A DNA stretch of 22,077 bases from Thermoplasmatota archaeon (GCA_023489425.1 JAMDCG010000007.1:1-22077); one strand, 5' to 3'. Positions 1 through 8,660 are shown, numbered from the stretch's first letter. Notes: a model not told the origin generated them from the letters alone. A program made the numbers and translations.

Positions 1-1097
1 ACAGATGAGATTGCCTGTATCAGGAGATTTTGTGATATAAACAGAGTTGGAACAAGCATGACAACTATGAGTGCATATTGACCGGAAACGTAGGCAGGCC
101 CTGCTATGTAATATAGAACAATTGGAGAAAGGGCTGCAATTCCCAGCGCTACGGGAGTGTAAAAATAGGTCAGAAGGAGAGATGATGCACCTACATTGCT
201 CTTTATGAAAGCTCTCTGATCGTTACCGAAAAACTCAGAGAATTTTGGAAGCGTGATATTATTAAAGGGAATGGCAATAAAACTGATTCCAGAAAATATA
301 AGAAGTGTAAAATTGTATATACCAAGATAGTAAGTATTGAGTAAATACGCTACAACAAACCTGTCTGTATATGATGCACCATATCCTATGATTGATGATA
401 GCAGGACAGGAATGGCATAAACGAATATGGATCTACTGCCCACAGTACGGTGATGCTTCTTCATATATCCCCTGGCAAGTATTGCTAGAAGATAAACGAA
501 ATCGATCAATATTCCAAGGGCGAGACCAAGAATCCATCCGTATATTATATCAATTAATGATCGATCTATGTATGCCAGAGTCAGTGCTCCAAAATAATAT
601 ATCACCCATATTATGACAGATATTAAGGCAGATATCTTAAATTTCTCAAAACCAATGATTGCTCCATTTAGTATGGAGAATATGATATTTCCAAAGAGCA
701 CTATTGATAAGAGTTTGATATAGAATGTGTAGGATGTTGAATGGAAGAAAATGATTGATATATATCCTGAAAATGCGTATACAACCAGCAATCCTGCTAG
801 TGCCAGTAGTATTCCGAGTACAAGTATCCTGAACAGGGTCTTTCCTGGTGAATACACCTTTGAATTAAGATTAGATGAAATGAAATGTGTTATTGCGCTG
901 TTAAGGCCAACAGTGAAAACAATTCCGAAAAGACCTACAATGGCAATGAATAGTGCGATCACACCCAGATCGCTTGGTGGAAAGATTCTTGCAGCAAATA
1001 TATAGAATAATGATCCTGAAACTACCTGGACACCGTTGCCGAGAAACTGGTAAATTGCACTGATTCCCACATATTCCTTCTCGGCACCTAATTCCAT
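1..1097 (-). CDS. Polysaccharide flippase (Wzx/MATE-like), C-terminus cut by window edge
   Basis: This multi-pass membrane protein is read from ATG at 1097 and stays open to base 1, giving about 365 residues. It starts MELGAEKEYVGISAIYQFLG, then shows alternating hydrophobic segments of about 20 residues (for example VIALFIAIVGLFGIVFTVG and FRILVLGILLALAGLLVVYA) and the Arg/Asp-flanked loop GYGASYTDRFVVAYLL typical of polysaccharide-biosynthesis flippases. Such proteins move lipid-linked oligosaccharide across the cytoplasmic membrane. It lies 96 bp downstream of rmlB on the same strand, so a role in exporting a deoxysugar-containing glycan is a reasonable inference. A GGAGG lies about 18 nt before the ATG and a nearer GGGAAGA abuts it. 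The specific substrate cannot be told. Family call is fairly sure from topology and context, not from a search. Confidence 0.75.
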   Translation of the reverse strand, partial: MELGAEKEYVGISAIYQFLGNGVQVVSGSLFYIFAARIFPPSDLGVIALFIAIVGLFGIVFTVGLNSAITHFISSNLNSKVYSPGKTLFRILVLGILLALAGLLVVYAFSGYISIIFFHSTSYTFYIKLLSIVLFGNIIFSILNGAIIGFEKFKISALISVIIWVIYYFGALTLAYIDRSLIDIIYGWILGLALGILIDFVYLLAILARGYMKKHHRTVGSRSIFVYAIPVLLSSIIGYGASYTDRFVVAYLLNTYYLGIYNFTLLIFSGISFIAIPFNNITLPKFSEFFGNDQRAFIKSNVGASSLLLTYFYTPVALGIAALSPIVLYYIAGPAYVSGQYALIVVMLVPTLFISQNLLIQAISS

Positions 1098-1193
1098 TCT
1101 TCCCTGAATTCCTCCATAAATAATTAAGTTTTATTCAAATCCACAATTTGGAAGAAATGTAGTTAAACAATTATTACTAATAAAGTAGAAAAA

Positions 1194-2144
1194 CTAAAGG
1201 ATATAATTTTCGTAATTTTTTATATAATGATCAACAGTTTGCCTGAGGGCATCATCAAAATTAAACTCAGGTTTCCATCCCAGTTTTCTTATACTGCTGG
1301 CGTCTATTGCATATCTCTTATCGTGTCCAGGTCTATCATCAACAAACTTGATCATGTTGGCATTCTTTTTCATTAGATGTATAATCGCGTTAACAACTTC
1401 AATATTTGAATGTTCACCATCAGAACCTATAAGATATGTTTTTCCCGCTTTGCCTTTTTCCAGGATAAGATCAATTCCATTGCAGTGGTCTGTTACATAT
1501 ATCCAGTCTCTTATCTGTCTGCCGTCACCATATATTGGAACCTTCTCATTGTTCATTAGATTGAGTATAGTCTTCGGGATAAGTTTCTCCCTGTGCTGAT
1601 GTGGACCGAAATTGTTGCTGCAGTTACTAATGGTCGCCTTAATTCCATATGTGTTACAGTAGCTGCGGACAAGCATGTCTGCAGATGCCTTTGTTGCAGA
1701 ATATGGGTTTTTTGGATTATAGGGTGAATCGACATTGAATTTTTTCTTTGAATCTACCGGCAATGCTCCATATACTTCATCCGTTGATATCTGGTGAAAT
1801 CTCAAATCGTTTTTTCTTGCATGTTCCAGTAAGGCGTGTGTTCCCATAATATTCGATATAATGAAGGATGAGGAATCCTTTATTGAATTATCAACGTGTG
1901 ATTCTGCAGCAAAATTGACTATTGTATCGAGATCACGTAATTCCTGACCATGGATAGAGATATTGTTTATATCGTCGTTGATGAACTTATAATTTGATAA
2001 ATTTTTAATTTTTTCCAGATACCAGGGATTTGATGCGTAGGTTAGGGAATCCATATTATAGATGAAATCATCATATTTTTCCATTCTATTGAGTATATAA
2101 TTTGAACCTATGAAGCCCATTCCTCCAGTTACAAGAATATTCAG
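1194..2144 (-). CDS. rmlB: dTDP-glucose 4,6-dehydratase, apparent CTG start
   Basis: RmlB is an extended SDR enzyme that converts dTDP-glucose to dTDP-4-keto-6-deoxyglucose. The first in-frame ATG (2120) would give 308 aa starting inside the Rossmann glycine motif (MGFIGSN) and would lose the first beta strand. The frame upstream reads LNILVTGG in phase, bounded by a TGA, and its only plausible initiator is CTG at 2144. That CTG overlaps the rmlC stop as CTGA and is preceded by GGAAGGTGAT, a good Shine-Dalgarno about 5 nt away. With this start the protein has 316 aa. GGMGFIG lies at 7-13, the catalytic Thr-Asp-Glu of STDEVYG at about 121-123, and the YxxxK pair at about Y148 and K152. Function is secure; the start is an inference, and ATG 2120 remains the fallback. 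Confidence 0.9.
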   Translation of the reverse strand: MNILVTGGMGFIGSNYILNRMEKYDDFIYNMDSLTYASNPWYLEKIKNLSNYKFINDDINNISIHGQELRDLDTIVNFAAESHVDNSIKDSSSFIISNIMGTHALLEHARKNDLRFHQISTDEVYGALPVDSKKKFNVDSPYNPKNPYSATKASADMLVRSYCNTYGIKATISNCSNNFGPHQHREKLIPKTILNLMNNEKVPIYGDGRQIRDWIYVTDHCNGIDLILEKGKAGKTYLIGSDGEHSNIEVVNAIIHLMKKNANMIKFVDDRPGHDKRYAIDASSIRKLGWKPEFNFDDALRQTVDHYIKNYENYIL

Positions 2145-2695
2145 AAATAATCACCTTCCTGGATCAGCTCCTTGAATGTTGTTAATTTTAAATCCTTTTC
2201 TGATATCACGGGTTTATCGATATTCCATTTTACGCCTATATCAGGATCATCATATCTTATTCCCCGTTCTGATTCCTTATGATAATATTCAGTCGTCTTG
2301 TAAAGCACATAGGAATCTTCCAGTGCCACAAATCCATGAGCAAAGTAGTCCGGGATATAGAGAGAATTGCAATTGTCCTCTGACAATTCTGCCATCACAT
2401 ATTTACCGAAATCCTTTGAACTATTTTTAAGATTAACTGCAACGTCCAGTATTTTTCCATGTATTACAGAAACAAGTTTTCCCTGTGAAAAGGGTAGCTT
2501 CTGAAAGTGTAAACCCCTTATAACACCTTTCCTTGAAAATGAAAGATTTTCCTGTACAAAATTTATTTCTTTGAACTGTCTTTTGAAAAAATCTTCCCTG
2601 AAAAATTCAGTGAAATAGCCTCTTTCATCATTGAATCTTGTCCTTTGAATCAAAAATACACCTGAAAGTTGAGTTTCATTCAGCTTGAAATTCAT
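2141..2695 (-). CDS. rmlC: dTDP-4-dehydrorhamnose 3,5-epimerase
   Basis: RmlC epimerises C3 and C5 of dTDP-4-keto-6-deoxyglucose, the product of the next gene RmlB. The 184-aa length is normal for the family. The cupin signature is clear: VIRGLHFQ with catalytic His63, QGKLVSVIHG with Lys73, DVAVNLKNSS, IPDYFAHGFVAL with His120, and YKTTEYYHKE carrying the conserved tyrosines. The family's usual Asp in DVAVDLR is Asn88 here, and the Gly of IPxGFAHG is Tyr; neither is the catalytic base. It is the first gene of the rmlC-rmlB-flippase operon and overlaps the rmlB start by a CTGA junction. A TATA-like TTTTATATTTATC lies about 50 bp upstream. No rmlA or rmlD is visible in the window, so the final sugar (rhamnose or another 6-deoxyhexose) is not determined. 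Confidence 0.92.
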   Translation of the reverse strand: MNFKLNETQLSGVFLIQRTRFNDERGYFTEFFREDFFKRQFKEINFVQENLSFSRKGVIRGLHFQKLPFSQGKLVSVIHGKILDVAVNLKNSSKDFGKYVMAELSEDNCNSLYIPDYFAHGFVALEDSYVLYKTTEYYHKESERGIRYDDPDIGVKWNIDKPVISEKDLKLTTFKELIQEGDYF

Positions 2696-2804
2696 CTTTT
2701 CCTAATCTTCACTTGGCTTATTTATTTTTTTGACTGTCAATTGATAAATATAAAATTAAATTTTCATAAATTTTTAAGAGTAAAAAATAGATTGGTGAGT
2801 GTGT

Positions 2805-3818
2805 TTAATTTGTTTTCTTATTTGATACACTGTTTTTTGACCTGAAGAAAGAGGAAAATAGAAGTCCATTAAAGATCAGAAGTAGAGAAAACGCGAAACT
2901 TACAGCCAGAGTTGATGGTGCATTTATACCAAACCCGAAAAGATAGTTAAAACCAATGGAACCTCCAACATTTGATATGGAAGATAGTGGAAGGCCAAGG
3001 GCCGCATCCAGTATCATTGCTATTGACATGAATATGGAACCATAGGCAAGCCCCATTCTTGCTGTTTCCTTTAGCTTATCTTTTGTGAGCAAATATCCCA
3101 GCATGGAAATTATCATCCCTGCAGTGAAGATTAACAGAAGAATCCAGTGAAGATATCCTGAACTTCTAAGAAGACTGTCATCTGAGATCAGGAATATGGC
3201 AGAACCCATGGAAACTATGAATGACACATATCCCATTACGGCTAAGTTTTTGCGTCTAAGAACCATTGGCACAATTGCTGCCAGTAGAAACAGGATTATA
3301 ACAGAAGATCCGGCTATATCTGTTCCATAAAGAGCAGTGAAGGACTTGGATGGTGAAACTGGAGGTGGAGTGGTGCTGGATGTATGTCCAGTAACAGATA
3401 CTGAAAGAACGGCTGGTGAACTGGATGGATCATCTCCAGTCGCATTTACATACACGTGATAGGTACCATCACTAACTGTAGAGGCAACTGAAACAGTCAT
3501 TGTTCCTGTGTATGTTGGATCGCCACCGTTGTTGCTGAAACTGATCGTAAATCCACTTAAAGAATTGGATGAAAGGCTGGTTCCCCAGGCGGTCCCTGAT
3601 GTCAGCTTAACTGTATATGAGTCTGTAGTGGAAGAACCTGCAGCAATCGACACAGAATTTTTATCTAATGTAATACTGGACGTTCCAATGGAGAGCGGGT
3701 TATAATTTACATTCCTTTCTCCTGTACTATGTGCATTATCAACATTTATCATCGAAATGACCATAATACTCACTATGACAAACAGAATAATAGTTAGTAA
3801 TCTATTGTATTTATTCAT
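2805..3818 (-). CDS. Membrane protein with secreted Ig-like domain and C-terminal TM bundle
   Basis: I do not recognise a named family. The 337-aa product starts with a hydrophobic signal or anchor at residues 8-26. Residues about 45-145 are rich in Ser, Thr and Gly and have the alternating pattern of an Ig-like beta domain (ITLDKNSVSIAAGSS, then DGTYHVYVNATGDD). A Pro/Ser linker (TTPPPVSPSKS) follows, and then about five hydrophobic segments start near VIILFLLAAIVPMVLRR. The likely layout is an extracellular beta domain tethered to a multi-pass anchor. It stands alone on the minus strand between the glycan operon and the DUF2079-like gene, with a TTTTAAATACTATAA box about 30 bp upstream of the ATG. 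A surface adhesion or sensing role is conceivable but not shown. Confidence 0.6.
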   Translation of the reverse strand: MNKYNRLLTIILFVIVSIMVISMINVDNAHSTGERNVNYNPLSIGTSSITLDKNSVSIAAGSSTTDSYTVKLTSGTAWGTSLSSNSLSGFTISFSNNGGDPTYTGTMTVSVASTVSDGTYHVYVNATGDDPSSSPAVLSVSVTGHTSSTTPPPVSPSKSFTALYGTDIAGSSVIILFLLAAIVPMVLRRKNLAVMGYVSFIVSMGSAIFLISDDSLLRSSGYLHWILLLIFTAGMIISMLGYLLTKDKLKETARMGLAYGSIFMSIAMILDAALGLPLSSISNVGGSIGFNYLFGFGINAPSTLAVSFAFSLLLIFNGLLFSSFFRSKNSVSNKKTN

Positions 3819-3936
3819 AATTATTATATATTCTAATTATAGTATTTAAAACTTATTTAGTTCAATTTTGAGCAGAAAAGGCTTAAGTAATATAAGAAAA
3901 AGATGAAGAAGTAATGTATTCTGCAGGTAAAGAAAT

Positions 3937-5871
3937 TTAAAGGATGGGTCCTAACATGGAAACAAACATTGTATGTCCATAGTATGATTCTGGTAAGGAT
4001 AATTCTACCAATGGAACATCAAAAAATGAGTCTATCCTGAATTGCAGGTGAAGGATGGAAATTCCGTTCAATATATGAACTCTTGAATATATCACATTTG
4101 TTGTTTCTTTAACTGATCTTGCCGTGATATTTATGTTATGAAGATTATAGGGGATAGTACCCTTCGGAAATGTTATGTTAAGATAATAAAGACCGGGTAT
4201 CATTACCTGCGGGTACAGGTTAATCATAGACCCATTATGTTTATGGGAAATGGCTGTAACGTTATTAATCGAAGATATAGGTGTGAAATAAACAGGCGTA
4301 TGATTGTAATTTTTGGCGAGTAGTATAAAACCATCCTGAAATGCTTCGATTCCGTAATTCCCCCTTGAATATAGAACATTCATTGCCTGGCACATATCCA
4401 GACTGCTGCCGGTATTAAAGCAATTTATATCATATGCAAGGGCGTAATCCACATTTTGAGTTTCTGTCAGATTCTGAAGTCTATAGCTTAAATTACTATT
4501 ATATCCAGATAGGGATTGAAATGCCCCCAGACATGAAAGCGATGGATCGTGGACATCAACATATGGGAGGTTGTTTTGATATATAACGTAGGGGTTATTC
4601 TGCGGAATCAGGTTTGTTATATTAATATAGTCATCATAAACTTTCAGGCTCGGATGCATAATGTCCATAGCAAATGGCTCCGATGAATATGCGTTTAATG
4701 GACTGTATGGCTGGAATATGACGGCAAACAGAATTACCGAAGCCATAACAGCTATGGGCTTTTTCTGTGACCTAACAGTATTCCTCAACCTTTTTAAGTA
4801 ATTATGGGCAGTTTCCCCCATATGCTCTTTCTCTTCTGAAACTCCAGTTCTTAAAACATCAATGAGTCCAAGAAAGATGAAGGGAGCAACTGCTGCTATG
4901 TACTGAAAATGATAAAATGCAGGATAATAGTACACACTGTAATTGTTAAAAAATGCAATAAAGAAGAACGGAAGTGTAAAAATCGTCCATTTTATTGATT
5001 TAAGAGGTATAAGAAGGAGTGGAGAGAAGATAAGTACTACAAGAAGCACTTTATTATCTATGTTTTTTAAAAAGAGACCCAGTATGTTACCACTTTTTAG
5101 ATGGAAATAGCCATCAAAATATCCATGCTGGTAGATGTAATAGGGTGAGTAAAAGATGAGAAAGTATGAAACCACCAGCATTGAACTGAAAATTATTAAA
5201 CTGGCGATTGAGTATTTTAAAATGGGATCCATATCCTTTTTTTCCATCTTGTTGCGTTTGAGGTATGTTTCAATCAGAATCATTAACATTAGAATAGCTG
5301 GAAAAACCAAATATGGAAATCTTACTATTCCTGATAAGAAAAAGAAAATGGTGGAAGAAATATATTTTCCTCTCAGGAACTGGTAATAACCCAGTAGAAA
5401 GAAAAGAATAAAGAACGCCTGAAAGTGGAAGTTAAAATAATTAAGGCCAGCAAGTGGAAAATATAGAAGATAGGATATGCCAATTATCATGGACGCAAAC
5501 TGGTTTATGGATTCTCTCCTTGCGATCTTGTAGAGGATTAATGAGGGTAGACCTAAAAAAATTTCCTGAATAATAAGCATTCCCGTGATCCCGTCAATAA
5601 GGATTAGAGGACTAAATATAATTCTAAGGAGGGAGAAACCACTCATATACATAATGTACTGAGCATAATGGTAATGGATTATGGAATTCATTGTCAGAGA
5701 AATAATCCCAGAGTCAAAGACAAACTGTTGAAAATTAAACTGCTGCAGTACGTCGATAAGAGACCAGAAAAAAATATACACTATTAAGGCACAGATAACG
5801 AAGAATTCATAAGTTTCTAAACGGTAGAGATAGGCCCGAATTGCCGATCCTGTTCTCCCGAAATAATGCAT
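3937..5871 (-). CDS. DUF2079-like large multi-pass membrane protein
   Basis: This is a 644-aa protein with about nine or ten transmembrane segments in the first 370 residues, followed by an extracytoplasmic C-terminal region of about 270 residues (NYNHTPVYFTPISSINN and similar). FVFDSGIISLTMNSI near the N-terminus and NYFNFHFQAFFILFFLL near residue 145 resemble the DUF2079 membrane family, whose fold recalls GT-C glycosyltransferases. That assignment is from memory of the motif layout, not from a search. The open frame reaches a GTG at 5898. I prefer ATG 5871 because AGAGGA (5881-5886) sits about 9 nt upstream as a ribosome site. Its place near glycan genes suggests envelope sugar transfer (inference). 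Substrate and activity are unknown. Confidence 0.6.
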   Translation of the reverse strand: MHYFGRTGSAIRAYLYRLETYEFFVICALIVYIFFWSLIDVLQQFNFQQFVFDSGIISLTMNSIIHYHYAQYIMYMSGFSLLRIIFSPLILIDGITGMLIIQEIFLGLPSLILYKIARRESINQFASMIIGISYLLYFPLAGLNYFNFHFQAFFILFFLLGYYQFLRGKYISSTIFFFLSGIVRFPYLVFPAILMLMILIETYLKRNKMEKKDMDPILKYSIASLIIFSSMLVVSYFLIFYSPYYIYQHGYFDGYFHLKSGNILGLFLKNIDNKVLLVVLIFSPLLLIPLKSIKWTIFTLPFFFIAFFNNYSVYYYPAFYHFQYIAAVAPFIFLGLIDVLRTGVSEEKEHMGETAHNYLKRLRNTVRSQKKPIAVMASVILFAVIFQPYSPLNAYSSEPFAMDIMHPSLKVYDDYINITNLIPQNNPYVIYQNNLPYVDVHDPSLSCLGAFQSLSGYNSNLSYRLQNLTETQNVDYALAYDINCFNTGSSLDMCQAMNVLYSRGNYGIEAFQDGFILLAKNYNHTPVYFTPISSINNVTAISHKHNGSMINLYPQVMIPGLYYLNITFPKGTIPYNLHNINITARSVKETTNVIYSRVHILNGISILHLQFRIDSFFDVPLVELSLPESYYGHTMFVSMLGPIL

Positions 5872-5880
5872 CTTTTTAAT

Positions 5881-5886
5881 TCCTCT
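5881..5886 (-). promoter_or_regulatory. Ribosome binding site deciding the DUF2079-like start
   Basis: AGAGGA on the minus strand lies about 9 nt before ATG 5871. It supports that start over the in-frame GTG at 5898, which would place the site inside the coding region. Confidence 0.45.
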
Positions 5887-5986
5887 TGCACATATCACTA
5901 TATTATTTAAATTTTGAAAAAACGTTAATAAAGAAAAAATATGAAAATTACTGTATTCTGCATTAATGAAATGTTTTTTTCACACA

Positions 5987-6352
5987 TTATAGAATTAAGA
6001 GAAATCCCCCTATTCCAGAAAGTATTGGTCCTATTACAAATCCTCCGCCAAGGAAAAGAATGATTATACTCAGCACTATAATGAGTACACCATTCTCAAA
6101 TTTACCCCTGCTCCTGTGCTTGTGACCAGCGTTATATATAATTATAGCGAGTACTATCCAGATGATTGGAATAATGGCAAGCACAAGTGAACCACCTATG
6201 ATGGCAAGCCCTGCAGGATTAAAGAATATCAAAGATGCTACTCCCCCTATGCCTGCTATAAAGATTGCCAGCAGTACAAGAATGCCAGAAATCACTGTTA
6301 ATACTGCACCTAATGTGGTGAGGAAATACCTTAGGTTTGCCTGAGATGTCAT
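5987..6352 (-). CDS. Small Gly/Ile-rich four-helix membrane protein
   Basis: The 121-aa product is almost wholly hydrophobic. Four segments can be seen: LTTLGAVLTVISGILVLLAI, a Gly-rich stretch around IAGIGGVASLIFF and LAIIGGSLVLAIIPIIWIVL, then NGVLIIVLSIIILFLGGGFV and a short Gly-rich end. A charged loop, GHKHRSRGKFENG, separates the two halves. It recalls the small DUF4064-type or DUF973-type archaeal membrane proteins, but I cannot name the family. The start is well placed: a TATA box at 6371-6382 lies about 24 nt from the ATG, so the message is probably leaderless. It is a single-gene unit between the TPR and DUF2079-like genes. Function unknown. Confidence 0.6.
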   Translation of the reverse strand: MTSQANLRYFLTTLGAVLTVISGILVLLAIFIAGIGGVASLIFFNPAGLAIIGGSLVLAIIPIIWIVLAIIIYNAGHKHRSRGKFENGVLIIVLSIIILFLGGGFVIGPILSGIGGFLLIL

Positions 6353-6370
6353 AATAGGATGATACCCTTT

Positions 6371-6382
6371 CTTTATATAGAT
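6371..6382 (-). promoter_or_regulatory. TATA box for leaderless small membrane-protein gene
   Basis: ATCTATATAAAG on the minus strand is centred about 24 nt upstream of the ATG at 6352, the spacing expected if transcription starts at or next to the start codon. Confidence 0.6.
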
Positions 6383-6447
6383 ATTTGTATATTTGTAGAT
6401 TAATTTCTCATAAAGCTAAACTGCTAAAAAGAGAGTGCGAATAATCG

Positions 6448-7911
6448 TCATTCCCTTATGCTACAAATTATTTTCAAAAAAACTATGGCATCTGAAACGT
6501 ATACTGATCCGTACTTTAGTTTCAACACTTGAAGTTCTGATTTTGTGGAAATTGTGCCGTATTGGTTCAACCTGGCGAAGTAAAATAATATTGACCCCCA
6601 CTTTACTTCTTCCTCGTTCTTTGGTGAAAAAAGATACATTTCTTTCTCTACATCCTCAAATTCACCTTTAATTAATCTTTCCAGAAATGAGAATGGAAAT
6701 TTGCTACCTTCAATGTTATGATTTTCACTGATGTCCGGATCATTATGTTTTATTATTTTATCTCTTAAATAATCTATATAGTATGCAAAACTATCAGTAT
6801 TCTTGACTACCAACCCGAGCTCCAGAATAAAGTAACCTAAATTATTATTCACTACCCCTTCCATTAAAAATAAAATGTCCTTATTCTGAAAATGATCAAT
6901 GTTATATTTTATCACTCCTATTAAGTCCTCTGGATTACTGGATTTTATAAAAGAGTCAATCACTGGTTCAGTGCACTCAATGGGTATCCTTGTTCTGTCA
7001 TCATAAAGTTTGGTTATTTCTTTATACTCTTTAAGTTCATAAAGAATAGTTGTTAATCTGCTAAGGTACCATTCGTTTTTATTTAATGATAATGCTTTCC
7101 TAAAATAGGAAATGGACTCTTTACTTCTTGCAGAATTATAACTGATTTCTCCCATGGAAAAATAAAGCAAATCTTCATGAGGCCATTTCAAAATAGCGTT
7201 TTTGCATAATTCCTCAGCTTTTTCATAAAAACTACTTTCAATCAAAAACTCTATTTCAACCAGGATTTCGGTGAAAGTTTCTCTAATTTCCATAAATCCC
7301 TTACGATTTAGTTCTTTTTCAGCCTCTTCCCTCTTTTTTGCCTTCATCAGTCTGCGTATCTTCTCCATTCTGAGAACGTTTGATTCCGGATTGAATCTAA
7401 TTGCTATTTCCAGTTCTTTCATTGATTGTTTTTCCATATTTTGATACTGGAAATACCTTGATAGAACGAAATGCGCATTCCATGATGACGGTAAAATTGA
7501 TATGGATTTCATCGCCATTTTGTAGGCTTCATCTGGCTTCCCCATTCTAAGTAATATATCTGCCATTAGATCTAATGCTTCAGTATTCTTACTATTAATT
7601 TTGAATACCTCATCCAATGTTTCCATGCACTCCCGGTAAAATGAAAACTGATGAAGCAATCTTGCCTTTAGCATAAGGGACTTTGTGTTATCAGGGTTTA
7701 ATTCCACACTTCTCTTGGCCCATATTAGAGCTTCTCCCTTGTTTCCAGAACTGTTCAGAAGTATGGATTTAAGATAAACTGTTTCAGGATCAGAATGAGT
7801 TACATTCAGGATATCATCTACAATTCTTAACGCATCATTAAAATAACCATTTTCAATTAGCCTAACTGCAAGGGCTTTCTTTTCCTCAATAGGGTCATAA
7901 ATTCTTTGCAT
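6448..7911 (-). CDS. TPR-repeat protein, cytoplasmic
   Basis: This 487-aa protein has no signal peptide or membrane segment. It carries tandem tetratricopeptide-like helix pairs: residues about 44-73 (YLKSILLNSSGNKGEALIWA), 78-107, 111-141 (ALDLMADILLRMGKPDEAY) and 145-175, with another clear unit around FSMGEISYNSARSKESISYF. The C-terminal 170 residues are helical but not evidently repetitive. TPR arrays are scaffolds for protein-protein contacts, so no reaction can be assigned. The ATG at 7911 has no obvious Shine-Dalgarno and is probably leaderless. It diverges from the DUF4382 gene across a 220-bp intergenic region with two palindromes. The partner is unknown. Confidence 0.8.
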   Translation of the reverse strand: MQRIYDPIEEKKALAVRLIENGYFNDALRIVDDILNVTHSDPETVYLKSILLNSSGNKGEALIWAKRSVELNPDNTKSLMLKARLLHQFSFYRECMETLDEVFKINSKNTEALDLMADILLRMGKPDEAYKMAMKSISILPSSWNAHFVLSRYFQYQNMEKQSMKELEIAIRFNPESNVLRMEKIRRLMKAKKREEAEKELNRKGFMEIRETFTEILVEIEFLIESSFYEKAEELCKNAILKWPHEDLLYFSMGEISYNSARSKESISYFRKALSLNKNEWYLSRLTTILYELKEYKEITKLYDDRTRIPIECTEPVIDSFIKSSNPEDLIGVIKYNIDHFQNKDILFLMEGVVNNNLGYFILELGLVVKNTDSFAYYIDYLRDKIIKHNDPDISENHNIEGSKFPFSFLERLIKGEFEDVEKEMYLFSPKNEEEVKWGSILFYFARLNQYGTISTKSELQVLKLKYGSVYVSDAIVFLKIICSIRE

Positions 7912-7914
7912 TTA

Positions 7915-7924
7915 CCTGTACAGG
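7915..7924. promoter_or_regulatory. Perfect palindrome next to TPR start (operator candidate)
   Basis: CCTGTACAGG is a perfect 10-bp inverted repeat, 3 bp upstream of the TPR ATG. A regulator bound here would overlap the likely transcription start. No regulator gene is visible nearby. Confidence 0.35.
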
Positions 7925-7953
7925 ATGATTAAAACCTCTCATATTGATATTTG

Positions 7954-7968
7954 CATTCAATTTGAATG
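7954..7968. promoter_or_regulatory. 15-bp palindrome in the divergent intergenic region
   Basis: CATTCAA-T-TTGAATG is a perfect 7+1+7 inverted repeat about 43-57 bp upstream of the TPR start. The position suits a dimeric repressor or activator site. AT-rich palindromes occur by chance, so this is a candidate only. Confidence 0.35.
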
Positions 7969-8113
7969 TTATTTTAACACTGCGAATGTACCAAACTTTG
8001 ATAGTTTAGATTTACTATAAAAAAATAGGTGGATGATGTAAAAACGAAATTTTCCTATTCCAGCGAATGATAAAGAGAATTTTTCGAACCTTTAGTTCAT
8101 TGTACCACAACTC

Positions 8114-8122
8114 CTTTAAATA
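8114..8122 (+). promoter_or_regulatory. TATA box for DUF4382 gene
   Basis: TTTAAATAT lies 19-27 nt before ATG 8141, giving a transcription start at or next to the start codon. It argues for ATG 8141 (or 8135) over the TTG at 8132. Confidence 0.55.
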
Positions 8123-8140
8123 TGAAATGAATTGATGATT

Positions 8141-8656
8141 ATGGAAAAAAAATACATAGCGGCAATTGTGGCTGTTATAATAATAGCTGCTGGGCTGACA
8201 GGGCTGGTATATTACCAGGCTTCAGAGGCTGCAGCCAATGATGGCCATGTTGCAATGAAAGTGGCAGATTCACCAAACATTGGTGTTACTGGTGTGTTCA
8301 TGACATTCAGTAAGGTGTCATTGCATAGCAATGTTTCTGGATGGACAAACTACAGTGTGAAATCACAGACTATAGATATACTTGGCCTGACCACGACCAA
8401 TGCATCTTTGCTGACAAATATCACACTTAAGGCAGGAACATATACAATGATAAGACTGTATATAACCAATGTTTCAGTTGACATACTGGGAGTGAGTGTT
8501 AATTTCACGCTTAATGCTCCGTTTGCATTCATAAACCACCCATTCAAGGTTAGCGCACACGGAAACATGAATGTGATAATTGACTTCAACCTGACACAGG
8601 ATCTGAATATAAACGCAAAGGTATTCACTCCTAGTGTTGGTGTGGTTGTCAGCTAA
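8141..8656 (+). CDS. Membrane-anchored DUF4382 surface protein
   Basis: The 171-aa product has one N-terminal anchor (YIAAIVAVIIIAAGLTGLVYY) followed by a single beta-rich domain. The order of features matches DUF4382 from memory: an opening VAMKVADSPN, then VFMTFSKVSLHSN with GWTNYS, IDILGLT, the conserved LKAGTYTMIRLYI, and a closing VIIDFNLTQDL. Seven Asn-X-Ser/Thr sequons suggest N-glycosylation outside the cell. Upstream codons TTG (8132) and ATG (8135) are in frame, but the TATA spacing favours ATG 8141. It is monocistronic, with a T-rich terminator just after the stop. DUF4382 has no established reaction; a ligand-binding or structural surface role is inference. Confidence 0.7.
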   Translation: MEKKYIAAIVAVIIIAAGLTGLVYYQASEAAANDGHVAMKVADSPNIGVTGVFMTFSKVSLHSNVSGWTNYSVKSQTIDILGLTTTNASLLTNITLKAGTYTMIRLYITNVSVDILGVSVNFTLNAPFAFINHPFKVSAHGNMNVIIDFNLTQDLNINAKVFTPSVGVVVS

Positions 8657-8660
8657 AACA

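Noticed and set aside
5871..5898. GTG start at 5898 for the DUF2079-like protein
   Set aside because: The ribosome site AGAGGA would lie inside the coding region; ATG 5871 is properly spaced.
3915..5962. TGTATTCTGCA repeated at 3915 and 5952, flanking the DUF2079-like gene
   Set aside because: An 11-mer repeat in 22 kb of AT-rich DNA is expected by chance many times, and there is no sign of a mobile element between the copies.
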